Both the position numbers and the translations under genes were made by a program. From positions 1-64,000 of the forward strand of contig MPUH01000276.1 of the NCBI GenBank assembly GCA_001970955.1: a stretch of DNA of 64,000 bases. The letters run 5' to 3'. Every line of letters begins with the position of its first letter. The first letter of the stretch is position 1. Below, one piece after another: positions 28,463 through 37,464 of this stretch. The notes beneath the pieces are model-generated. The model had not been told where the DNA came from. It did no database searches and was given only the letters and a program-made list of their open reading frames with translations. The stretch is from Stentor coeruleus. Taxonomy: Eukaryota; Ciliophora; Heterotrichea; Heterotrichida; Stentoridae.

Positions 28463-29123
28463 GGCTCTTAAATGCAGCTTAGATTAGATTTTATATTTAA
28501 CTTATTTTATTACATTGAATAATGTAATATAGAAAATCTGATATGATATTGTTTAGTTCTTTTACAATATAATTAGCATATATATTTTATAAAGCTTAAT
28601 GCTATTCGAAAATTTTTATCTAAGCATTAAATTTTTAATTCCTAAATTTCTTTAAGCTTTTGTTTTACATCACAAATCAGTACCTTCTCAGAGCAAAAAT
28701 TTTAAATAAGTGCAAGGTAAACAGTAATTATAACCTAAAAAAATCCATAGGTTTTATTGTAAAATTTTAATAGAGCATACATGATGATAAATGCATAAAT
28801 ATGAACTAAAAATAATTTCATATTATAACAGGCTTATTTCACAAAATTCAATAAATTATTAATATCAAATCACTATACATAAACCATAAAATATTAAATA
28901 ATAATTCTTCTTACAAAAATACATACAAAAATCAAAGGATTTGCATGAAAATTTTCTAGTCAAAAAAAATATATATGTTGGTAAAAGTACATGCCGATTT
29001 TATAAACTCCTCTATTCAGTTAAAAAATAATAATCTCTACATCTGAAACTATGTCTATCCACAAAAAATTGTTCTAAGAAAAATTATTCTGATAAAATCT
29101 AATAATCTCTTATAATATAATCC
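28463..29123. promoter_or_regulatory. Spacer upstream of copine 4
   Basis: 660 bases without a gene; AT-rich, becoming G-poor and C-containing on the plus strand from about 28850 to the next start. No named motif. Confidence 0.4.
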
Positions 29124-30803
29124 ATGTATAGGGTTGAAACGAAAGTCGAGATATTTCTCTGTGCTCGAGATTTAGCAGAAATTGATCTATTCTGTATAGT
29201 TTATATGGAATCAGCCCAGCTTGGACAGTACATAGAAGTTGGTCGGACTGAAGCTAAAAGCAATAGCGTAAATCCAAACTGGAGCAAAACTATACAAGTC
29301 GGCTATTATTTTGAAAAAAGGCAAAACTTACGATTTATATTAAGAAAATCTGATGAAGGTAGTGCAGATATACTAGGTGAAGCATTTGCAACATTAGGAG
29401 AACTTATTGGGAGAAAAGGCCCAAAAATTCTTGAATTAGCAGGAAACAGCAAACTTATAGTCAAAGCGGAAGAAGTTAAAAACATTAAGGATGTGCTAAA
29501 ATTTAAAATGAAAGGAGAGAATTTAGATGAAAAAGACTGGTTTGGAAAAAGCGATCCGTATTTAATTATATATCGGTCTTTAGATAACGATACATGGGTC
29601 GAAATTTTTAAATCTGAAGTTATCAAAAATACAACAAACCCTTTCTGGAATGAGTTCAAAATTCCAATTAATAAACTATGTAACGGAGACTTAAAAAAGC
29701 CAATAAAAATTGATTGCTATGATTGGGACTCAATAGGGTCTGATGATCTTATAGGTTCAACTATTACAGACTTAGAACACTTATCTCGTAATGGCTGGCG
29801 TTTTGAGCTCCAAACTCCAGAAAAAAGGCTTAAAGGGGAAAACACTGGAGAAATTGTTGTCATGGAAATGACAGTTAAAAAAGTTTTTTCCTTTTTAGAA
29901 TATTTACGTTCTGGAATTCAATTAAACTTTTGTGTAGCTGTTGACTTTACAAATAGTAACCAAGTTTATACCAAACCTAAATCTATGCATTACTTAAACC
30001 CACAAATGCCAAATCAATATGAAAAAGCAATTTGGGAAATCGGTTCAATACTAGAAGCCTATGATTCAAATAATTGTTTTTCTATTTATGGTTTTGGGGG
30101 TATTCCCAATGGTGAAAAAGCAGCTAATCATTGTTTCCCTTTAACATTTGATAAATCAAATCCTTATGTTAATGGAGCTCAAGGTTTATTAGAAGCATAC
30201 AGAAGATCTTTACCTTTAGTTACTCTTTCTGGGCCTACACTTTTTAAACCTATAATAGAAAATACTATTTCAGTAGCCAAATCCCAACCTCCACATGTAG
30301 CTTATCATGTTTTACTTATTTTAACCGATGGGGAGATTATGGATATTATAAATACTATATCCCAAATTGTTGATGCTTCTAATTTGCCTATAAGTATTAT
30401 TATTGTTGGAGTAGGAAAATCTAGTTTCTCAAGCATGGAACAATTACATTGTGATATAGGAGTATTAAAAGATGAAAGAGGTATAAAGGTGGCTAGGGAT
30501 ATTGTTCAATTCGTCCCTTTTAATAAATTCGATGGAAATCCTGTGCTACTTGCTGAAGAAGTGTTAAAAAAAATACCAATACAGATAACAGAATATATGT
30601 TAAGAATCGGATATATACCTCCAGTACCAGAGCCTGTTGATTTTGAAACTTTTTACACTCAAAATTTTATAAGTCAAAATGCAAATATTCAAGATGCTCC
30701 AGTTCAGAGAGTTCCGGAGGAGAAAGTTTCTGCAGAAAATGCTTATAATCAGCCAGTTCAAGTTGCAGATTCAAATGATTTACTAGAAGTCATGACTAAG
30801 TAA
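29124..30803 (+). CDS. Copine 4 of tandem array, C2A calcium loop deleted
   Basis: A 559-residue copine and the most diverged of the array. C2A reads CARDLAEIDLFCIVYMESAQ: the DVFSKSDP stretch forming the first calcium loop in the paralogues is missing, and the third-loop DYDQ is SDEG, so C2A is unlikely to bind calcium in the usual way. C2B retains DEKDWFGKSDP and YDWD. The vWA MIDAS is DFTNS. The N-terminus MYRVETKVEIF replaces MVESxLGTKVELF. The tail of ~60 residues is short and without repeats. Confidence 0.95.
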   Translation: MYRVETKVEIFLCARDLAEIDLFCIVYMESAQLGQYIEVGRTEAKSNSVNPNWSKTIQVGYYFEKRQNLRFILRKSDEGSADILGEAFATLGELIGRKGPKILELAGNSKLIVKAEEVKNIKDVLKFKMKGENLDEKDWFGKSDPYLIIYRSLDNDTWVEIFKSEVIKNTTNPFWNEFKIPINKLCNGDLKKPIKIDCYDWDSIGSDDLIGSTITDLEHLSRNGWRFELQTPEKRLKGENTGEIVVMEMTVKKVFSFLEYLRSGIQLNFCVAVDFTNSNQVYTKPKSMHYLNPQMPNQYEKAIWEIGSILEAYDSNNCFSIYGFGGIPNGEKAANHCFPLTFDKSNPYVNGAQGLLEAYRRSLPLVTLSGPTLFKPIIENTISVAKSQPPHVAYHVLLILTDGEIMDIINTISQIVDASNLPISIIIVGVGKSSFSSMEQLHCDIGVLKDERGIKVARDIVQFVPFNKFDGNPVLLAEEVLKKIPIQITEYMLRIGYIPPVPEPVDFETFYTQNFISQNANIQDAPVQRVPEEKVSAENAYNQPVQVADSNDLLEVMTK

Positions 30804-31079
30804 AATGCATTTCAAGAACTTTAATCATTAAATTAGACAATAGAATATGAAGTACTTTTTACAATTATAATTATGATAAAAGTGAAAAATTTACTTATGA
30901 TAATTGGATTTTTAGATAGGATAATTGGACTTAGAAATGATAGCGATTTAAATAAATAATAATATCGCTTGTACATAAACCCATAGGCATTCTGTAATTT
31001 ATAAATAAAGTCTAATATAAGATTAAAAATAAAAGCAGGTCTTAGATATGAAACAAAAAGTAATTTGATATAATATTAA

Positions 31080-31463
31080 ATGGTAAGACTACGCCCTGAC
31101 CCTCGAGGCCAAAATATTACTGAGTTGTACAAGTGGCAAGCAACTCTTGGACCTTTCCGTAGAATGGGTTTCTACTACTCATACTATAAATTCTATGACT
31201 GGGCTTTGAAATGGCCAGCCATAGCAGCTTTAGGAGTATCTGTTATAATTGGCATTCCATTAACTGTATACAAAGCTTATGCTAGTTACAATGATGTATC
31301 TGCTGATGTTCCTATGATGTATAAAACTATTGAGAGACTTTATGAACACTCCCAATGGATAAATGATTCAAGAAAAACAAGAGGTGAATGGGATAATAAT
31401 TTTGCCTGCTGGAGAGATAATCCTGATTGTGGAAAAGATTATAAACAGCGATACTTTAGTTAA
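31080..31463 (+). CDS. Small single-pass membrane protein, unrecognised
   Basis: 127 residues with one clear membrane helix at ~44-66 (WPAIAALGVSVIIGIPLTVY). An N-terminal Arg/aromatic-rich segment (LGPFRRMGFYYSYYKFYDW) precedes it, and the C-terminal part contains two Cys (ACWRDNPDCG). The layout resembles accessory subunits of mitochondrial respiratory complexes in ciliates, but no family is recognised. It sits between the copine array and the WD40 cluster without obvious linkage to either. Confidence 0.78.
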   Translation: MVRLRPDPRGQNITELYKWQATLGPFRRMGFYYSYYKFYDWALKWPAIAALGVSVIIGIPLTVYKAYASYNDVSADVPMMYKTIERLYEHSQWINDSRKTRGEWDNNFACWRDNPDCGKDYKQRYFS

Positions 31464-31881
31464 TAGAATTAGGGATTAGTAAGAATGTATGTGTTTGGAA
31501 GAAGTTTAAATTGATGATGAAATTTCATAGAGAATAGATGCTGAGAATTTATGTTTGTAGAATAAGATAATTTTAGATCCTCGATTGGATAGAAAAGGAT
31601 TGAGGCATATAAATTTTATCTAAAGAAGAGACTCGAAATTTGATAAAGATCAAATCTAGATTCTTTAATTTGATTGTATAAATTTATTATTTAGCAAACA
31701 ACTTTATAACTTTTAAAATTTACTTATTTAACTTTAAGCCAGTATTATAGTATTAATAAACATATAATTACTAAGTATCCTATCTTTGCCTTTTTACCCG
31801 AAAATTAGATTAATCAGTTAATCATATCCCCAAGTTTGCAAAAATCCTTAAATAATTCATGATGGCTAACTAAAAAAATAA
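31464..31881. other. Convergent spacer
   Basis: 418 bases between convergent gene ends, AT-rich, without a visible gene or clear terminator. Confidence 0.4.
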
Positions 31882-34572
31882 TTAAAATTGTAAAATCGAT
31901 TGAAATTCCTTATTTCCCATAATATGCCCTTTAATAGTCATATAATCAACTAATTTCTTTACTTCATTTCCAGTTTCTAAATCTATGACAGATATATAAT
32001 AATGACTTGCTAAACATGCATATTTACTACCATTCGTTACACACATTAAGTTCGCCTCTATAGTAGTAGGAATATTCGCAATTACTTCAGTATTAAGCCC
32101 ATTACAAATATCTAACCCAAACTCAGAGTCTCCAATTATAATTTTTTCTCCATTATTTATGAAAGCTATGCCAATAAGTTTATCACGTTTTAGATCTTTA
32201 GAGAAATAAATTTTAAAAGTTTCTAAGTCCCAGAATTTAAGTATTTTATCATTTCCAAAAGAAACAAATCTGTTGTCGTTTAGCATAGGAAAACAATGAA
32301 TATAAGAAGCACTATCTTGTATTTCTTTACTTGAATTATCCTTGAAATCAAAAATATGGATGTTACTATCGTTTTCTAATGAATATATTAGATATCTTGA
32401 ATTTTCTGTGAAAAATATTGATATTATATTTGAGTTAGTATGGCTTATTAGGAATTTTTTTTTGCTTTCTAGGTTCCAAAATTTGATATTATTAGCACTA
32501 TCTGATGATACGAAATGTAAGTCATTATGAGTTAAAACAAGTGAATTAACCATGCTGTTATAAGCATCAAATTTTGAGTCAATCATACCTAGTATAATGT
32601 TCCATTTAATAATAGTCATGTCTTTAGAGCTTGATATTGAAAAAGTATTATTTGAGGATATCGCAATTGATAGTACATCATTTTTATGTCCAATAAGCTG
32701 AGATACTAGTGTAAAGTTTTTCATATCCCAAATATCAATTGTAAACTTTAACCCTGAGCATAAGAGTAAAGTGTTGTCTTTAGAAATTACAGCACATTTA
32801 ATAGTTGCTAGATTAGTAAAAACTAAAATCTCTTGTAATTCTTTTCTCCCAGCCCAGATTTTCAATTTAAAGTATCTTTCCAAAACTAACTCATCTTTAT
32901 CATTAGATATCATCGAAGATCTTAACAAGTAAGAATCTTCTGCAATTCCAACTAATTTGCTTCCTTTAGTAAAGGTAAAATAGCATTTATCAATATCCCA
33001 TCTTTCTAAAAACACATGAGAAACTTTTTGTTCTTCAATATCACAAATTGCAATTGTACCATCTCCAGAAGCACTAACAGCAATATTACNCTTTTTGTTC
33101 TTCAATATCACAAATTGCAATTGTACCATCTCCAGAAGCACTAACAGCAATATTGATATTAAAATTNCATGAGAAACTTTTTGTTCTTCAATATCACAAA
33201 TTGCAATTGTACCATCTCCAGAAGCACTAACAGCAATATTACAATCATTGGATATAGCGACACCATTGACATCATCTCTATGAATATTAAGTGTGCATTT
33301 TTCACTAAAGTTTTCTGAATCCCATATTTTCAATGTATTATCTGAAGATCCAGAAACTATAATATTTTTCTTAGTATTAATTGCTACTGATTTTATAAAA
33401 TTAGTATGACCATCTAGTTGTGCTTTTTGTGTTTTATTTACTAAATCCCAAACAAATATTATCTTGTCCCAAGCACCAGATACTGCAGTTTTATCATCAT
33501 CTGAAATAGCAATACTCCAAATTTTGTGAGTGTGGCCCGCAAATGAATGGATTTCCCACTTTTCTTCTAAATTAACCATTCTTATTGTATAATCAGACAA
33601 GCCAATTAAGAAAAAATTGTCATTATGAGCTAGAGCTATGCAATTTGAAAAACTTGTTTTGTTCGTAAATTCATCTAAGATTTTCATATTATTTATATCC
33701 CAAATGAAAATCTTTTTATCGTTTGAGACAGACAAAGCAAATGTTTTATTATTGGACAAGGCAACTCCTCTTATTTCTTCAGTATGATAATTAAAGGTCC
33801 TTAGCACTACACGGTTAATGATATCCCATATTTTAACTGTACAATCATTGGAGCCAGATATTAGTATTGAGTTATCTTTGGAAATAGCTAAAGTTTTGAC
33901 TCTTGAAGTATGGCCTTTTAGTATATATTCTAATTTTTTATCTTGAAGATTCCAAACACGAATTGTTGTATCTAATGATCCTGTAAATGCAAGTTTATCA
34001 TCTGGGGAAATAACCACACAGTGCACAAAACCCAAATGCCCTTTAATCAGGAAATCAAAATTTTCTTCAAATATTTTCTTCCCCTTATCATTTTCATGTA
34101 GATCAGCTTCATCTATAAAATTTCTGTCATAATATTTATTTATTTTCTTATACAAACCAAGGCTGCTTTGTATTTTTTTAGCTATCAAAATCGTTGAAAA
34201 TAAGTGATTTCTATCAATTTCATTTTGTTCCTCGTAATATTCTGTTTGTGATATTTTCATGTATTTCCCCCTTAAAATGTTTAGTTTTAAAAGAGCTTCT
34301 TCACTTTTTTTGTTGATTTTTTCTATAATTTTTTTTGTTTCTTCAAGTATTTTTTGTCTACAAATGTCTAAAGTCCTAAGTCTTTGTGAGATTTCGTTGT
34401 TTATTTTCTCTCTAAGCGACTGAGGTATTTTAGTTTTTAATGGGGACAAAGATGCCTCAATATGACTAGAAAGGTGCAATTTGGTATGGATAATCGCACA
34501 GTCACTGCATAAATATACAAGTGAGCATTTACAGACACAGACAGATTGATTATTGCATCCTGAGCATTTCAT
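31882..34572 (-). CDS. Finger-WD40 protein A (contains assembly artefacts)
   Basis: Printed as 896 codons, but three copies of one ~65-76-bp stretch around Ns at 33090 and 33167 inflate it; collapsing copy 1 (from 33015) onto copy 3 (from 33168) removes exactly 153 bases and keeps frame, giving about 845 residues. N-terminal Cys/His finger (CSGCNNQSVCVCKCSLVYLC, then HTKLHLSSH) is B-box-like. A helical region (~50-190) contains repeated Lys/Glu heptads. About 14 WD40 repeats follow, more degenerate than in its relatives, probably two seven-bladed propellers. WD40 propellers are protein-interaction platforms; the partner is unknown. It is the leftmost member of the cluster. Confidence 0.9.
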   Translation of the reverse strand: MKCSGCNNQSVCVCKCSLVYLCSDCAIIHTKLHLSSHIEASLSPLKTKIPQSLREKINNEISQRLRTLDICRQKILEETKKIIEKINKKSEEALLKLNILRGKYMKISQTEYYEEQNEIDRNHLFSTILIAKKIQSSLGLYKKINKYYDRNFIDEADLHENDKGKKIFEENFDFLIKGHLGFVHCVVISPDDKLAFTGSLDTTIRVWNLQDKKLEYILKGHTSRVKTLAISKDNSILISGSNDCTVKIWDIINRVVLRTFNYHTEEIRGVALSNNKTFALSVSNDKKIFIWDINNMKILDEFTNKTSFSNCIALAHNDNFFLIGLSDYTIRMVNLEEKWEIHSFAGHTHKIWSIAISDDDKTAVSGAWDKIIFVWDLVNKTQKAQLDGHTNFIKSVAINTKKNIIVSGSSDNTLKIWDSENFSEKCTLNIHRDDVNGVAISNDCNIAVSASGDGTIAICDIEEQKVSHXILISILLLVLLEMVQLQFVILKNKKXNIAVSASGDGTIAICDIEEQKVSHVFLERWDIDKCYFTFTKGSKLVGIAEDSYLLRSSMISNDKDELVLERYFKLKIWAGRKELQEILVFTNLATIKCAVISKDNTLLLCSGLKFTIDIWDMKNFTLVSQLIGHKNDVLSIAISSNNTFSISSSKDMTIIKWNIILGMIDSKFDAYNSMVNSLVLTHNDLHFVSSDSANNIKFWNLESKKKFLISHTNSNIISIFFTENSRYLIYSLENDSNIHIFDFKDNSSKEIQDSASYIHCFPMLNDNRFVSFGNDKILKFWDLETFKIYFSKDLKRDKLIGIAFINNGEKIIIGDSEFGLDICNGLNTEVIANIPTTIEANLMCVTNGSKYACLASHYYISVIDLETGNEVKKLVDYMTIKGHIMGNKEFQSILQF
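33015..33243. repeat. Triple near-exact repeat with two Ns (assembly artefact)
   Basis: Copy 1 at 33015-33089, N, copy 2 at 33091-33155 plus about 11 extra bases, N at 33167, copy 3 at 33168-33242. The copies are identical and the Ns sit at the joins, which marks unresolved contig overlaps rather than biology. The middle copy is out of frame, which would break the WD40 gene if real. Confidence 0.85.
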
Positions 34573-34968
34573 TATTATATTGATTTATTAGAAAAATATT
34601 TATGTTTCTTTAAGATATTGCTTTATACTCATTTTTGTATAGCGAAAGTAATGTTTCTAGGCTGCATAATAATTAATTATAATAGAAAGCTATATTTTTA
34701 ACACTCAGCACTATAATAAGCATATAAAAAAAGCATAAATAAAAATTTCGGCTAAGCTCATTTAATTTAAAAATCTAAAAAGTACACATCATGATAAAAA
34801 TAATATAAAAAATATTAGATTGCCTACAACAATCTTTAAAAAAGTCTATCTTGATGCCAGAAAATATTTTTACATAATTTTATACACTGAAAATTATCAC
34901 TTTATCTAGAGTACCAACTCTAGCTTTCAATTGCTAGATTCATAAAAATATCTAAACCTACTCATATC
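34573..34968. other. Spacer between WD40 genes A and B
   Basis: 396 bases between two same-strand genes, AT-rich, no gene seen. Confidence 0.4.
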
Positions 34969-37452
34969 TTAACCCAGCAAAACGGCTGCAACTTCATCAT
35001 ACCTCAAAATTTCTCTCTCTAGCGTCTTTAACCCAGTAAGCAACGCTATCCTCCTTCCAGCTCTCCAATCCCAGACCTGAACAGTAAAATCTTCACATCC
35101 AGCGACCACATATTTATCCTCATTAGCCAAAACAACTGACCAAAATCTTGCACTATACTCACACAAAGTCGAGTATTTTCTCCCAGACAATACACCCCAA
35201 ACCCTTAAACTCTTATCATAAGATCCTGAAAAAACAAAATTCTTATCAGAAGAAATCGCCACACTTGTTACAGAATCTCCATGGCCTTTAAGAGTGTTTT
35301 TTATAGTTTTAACTTGAAGATCCCATATTATAATACTTTTATCTGCAGATCCAGTTACAGCAAGGGTGTTATCGTTGGTTAAGGCGATACATAAAATCCA
35401 TGAGTTGTGCCCGTTTAGTTCATAAGAACAAATACGTTTTTTTAAACTCCAGATTTTAAGGGACTTGTCTTCAGATACAGAGACAAGGAAATTGTTATCA
35501 GGTGATATGGAAAGTCCTCTTATTGGACCCTTGTGCCCTTCTAATATTGCTAAAAGTATCAAACGGTTTAAGTCCCAGACCCTTATTGTCAAGTCTTGAG
35601 ATGCGGATATGGTCTGAGTACTATTACTGAGGATGACTACAGACCATACTTCCCCTTTATGACCTTTAAAAACTCCCTTTCCAGAATGTGTTTTGATGTC
35701 CCAGACTCTTAGTGTTGTGTCGTCTGAACCTGAGACACAAATTGTGTTATCTTTGGATAGAGCTACACAGCTAACTCGATCAGTATGCCCTTCTAATGAA
35801 AACTCATAATTACTATCTTGTATACTCCACAGTTTAACAGTTCCATCATAGCATGCTGCAGCTATCAAACTGCAATCCTCAGAGCATACCACCCATCCAA
35901 TTTCATATGATTTACCTTTTATGACCTTTTCTTGGCATTTATTTTCAATATCCCAAATCCTAATACTCTCATCATTGCCTATCGTCACAGCTTTTTTCCT
36001 ATTCTCATTCAATTTTCCAGCACACACCATCTCATAATGACCTGGCATTATCCCTTTTTCAATACCCAGCTCTCCATCCCATATCCTAACAAAACAATCC
36101 CCAGACCCAGTAAATATATTATCTCCATTTTCTGTTGATGCCACACAATAAACTTTATCCATTTCTGATTTTAGTATAATTTTTTCAGTGAAAGACTTTA
36201 AATCCCATATTCTAACTGTTGTGTCTAAAGATGCTGAACAAATGGCGTTTCTACTTATAAAAAGCCCTTTAACTTCATCAGTATGACCATTTAATATAGC
36301 AAGTTGAGTTTTTGTGATAATATCCCAGACTCTGATGGTTTTATCAGCTGATGCTGAGACGAGAGTTTTTTCTTTTTTGACTATAGCAAGGGCCCAAACG
36401 CATTTTTCATGGCCATCAAGGACAAACTCCTGCTTTTTTTTCTTGAAATCCCATCCTCTTATAGTCTTGTCCCATGACCCAGTAATGCAGATTTTATTAG
36501 TATTGGTCAGAACGCAACATAAAATGCCACTTTCATGCCCTTCTAAAACGACTTTGCATGTGTAAGGACCAACTTCCCAAGCTCTTAATGTTGAATCTTC
36601 TGATACTGAGATAATATATCGCATATGGCTTGTAATTGCCACACCACGGACCCAACTTGAATGCCCTTTGCATATTGAGATAAGATTATAAGTATTAGTT
36701 GACCAAATCCTAACAGTTGTATCAGCTGATCCTGATATTAAAAGCTTATTGTCTGGAGAAAAAACTAACGCGTTGACTGAACCTTGATTTCCTTTAAAAG
36801 TTGTAAGCTGTAAAGAATTTTCTATATCCCAGAGTTTTATTGAGTAGTCTTCAGAACCTGAGGCTAAATAGGTTTGGTTGTATGAGAGAGATAAACAAAG
36901 TACTCTGCTTGTGTGCCCTTGAACATGGAGATCGAAGACTTTAGATAGTTTTTCTATGGTAGTGTCGCCAGGTAGAATATCGCTATGCTCGATGACAGTT
37001 TGTGAGAAGAAGGATTCGATATCTTTGGACACTTCTAGTTGGCTATTTCTATCTTTAGGTATAATACAACTAGTAAAAATTTTTTTCACTGTCTGAAAAT
37101 TCCTCTCATCATAGTAATCCATAGCCAAAAGGTCAATATAATCTGACTCAAGCCTAATTAGCTTCTTCATAGACTGTCTGCATAAGAACTTAATCTTACT
37201 AATAAATTTCTCGGTTTCTCTAATCAAACTCTGTTTACAAAGCATAATCGTATTAAGCCTCAAATGAATTTCATTAAACAAACTACTTCTCTCCATGTCT
37301 GTCAATCTAAAAGAAATCTGCACTAATGAACTTTGTGTGCTATTCGAATTATGCCACAATTCATGTTCTTGGCTATCTTTTTCACATAAATTAACATTCG
37401 AACATAAGCATTTCCATAGTGCGGGTGCAGGGCATTTAGCACAAATCGCCAT
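34969..37452 (-). CDS. Finger-WD40 protein B
   Basis: 827 residues. N-terminal Cys/His finger (CAKCPAPALWKCLCSNVNLC, then HELWHN), a helical stretch ~50-165 and then 15 well-formed WD40 repeats (~175-790), each of about 42 residues with GH, SxDxTIRVWD and similar ends; repeats 7 and 9 are the most degenerate. The count suggests two propellers. The C-terminus RRIALLTGLKTLEREILR is a family hallmark shared with the neighbouring copies. The ATG (37450-37452) is only 12 bases from the ATG of the divergent copy at 37465. Confidence 0.95.
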   Translation of the reverse strand: MAICAKCPAPALWKCLCSNVNLCEKDSQEHELWHNSNSTQSSLVQISFRLTDMERSSLFNEIHLRLNTIMLCKQSLIRETEKFISKIKFLCRQSMKKLIRLESDYIDLLAMDYYDERNFQTVKKIFTSCIIPKDRNSQLEVSKDIESFFSQTVIEHSDILPGDTTIEKLSKVFDLHVQGHTSRVLCLSLSYNQTYLASGSEDYSIKLWDIENSLQLTTFKGNQGSVNALVFSPDNKLLISGSADTTVRIWSTNTYNLISICKGHSSWVRGVAITSHMRYIISVSEDSTLRAWEVGPYTCKVVLEGHESGILCCVLTNTNKICITGSWDKTIRGWDFKKKKQEFVLDGHEKCVWALAIVKKEKTLVSASADKTIRVWDIITKTQLAILNGHTDEVKGLFISRNAICSASLDTTVRIWDLKSFTEKIILKSEMDKVYCVASTENGDNIFTGSGDCFVRIWDGELGIEKGIMPGHYEMVCAGKLNENRKKAVTIGNDESIRIWDIENKCQEKVIKGKSYEIGWVVCSEDCSLIAAACYDGTVKLWSIQDSNYEFSLEGHTDRVSCVALSKDNTICVSGSDDTTLRVWDIKTHSGKGVFKGHKGEVWSVVILSNSTQTISASQDLTIRVWDLNRLILLAILEGHKGPIRGLSISPDNNFLVSVSEDKSLKIWSLKKRICSYELNGHNSWILCIALTNDNTLAVTGSADKSIIIWDLQVKTIKNTLKGHGDSVTSVAISSDKNFVFSGSYDKSLRVWGVLSGRKYSTLCEYSARFWSVVLANEDKYVVAGCEDFTVQVWDWRAGRRIALLTGLKTLEREILRYDEVAAVLLG

Positions 37453-37464
37453 TTATTATCAGCA

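Noticed and set aside
33015-33243. Genuine tandem repeat in a WD40 gene
   Set aside because: Copies are identical, joined exactly at Ns, and the middle copy breaks the frame; this is an assembly overlap.
37425-37440. GT-AG 15-mer (GTGCAGGGCATTTAG) that might link an upstream exon to WD40 protein C
   Set aside because: It lies inside the coding sequence of the opposite-strand finger of protein B and lacks the GTAA start seen in the other introns.
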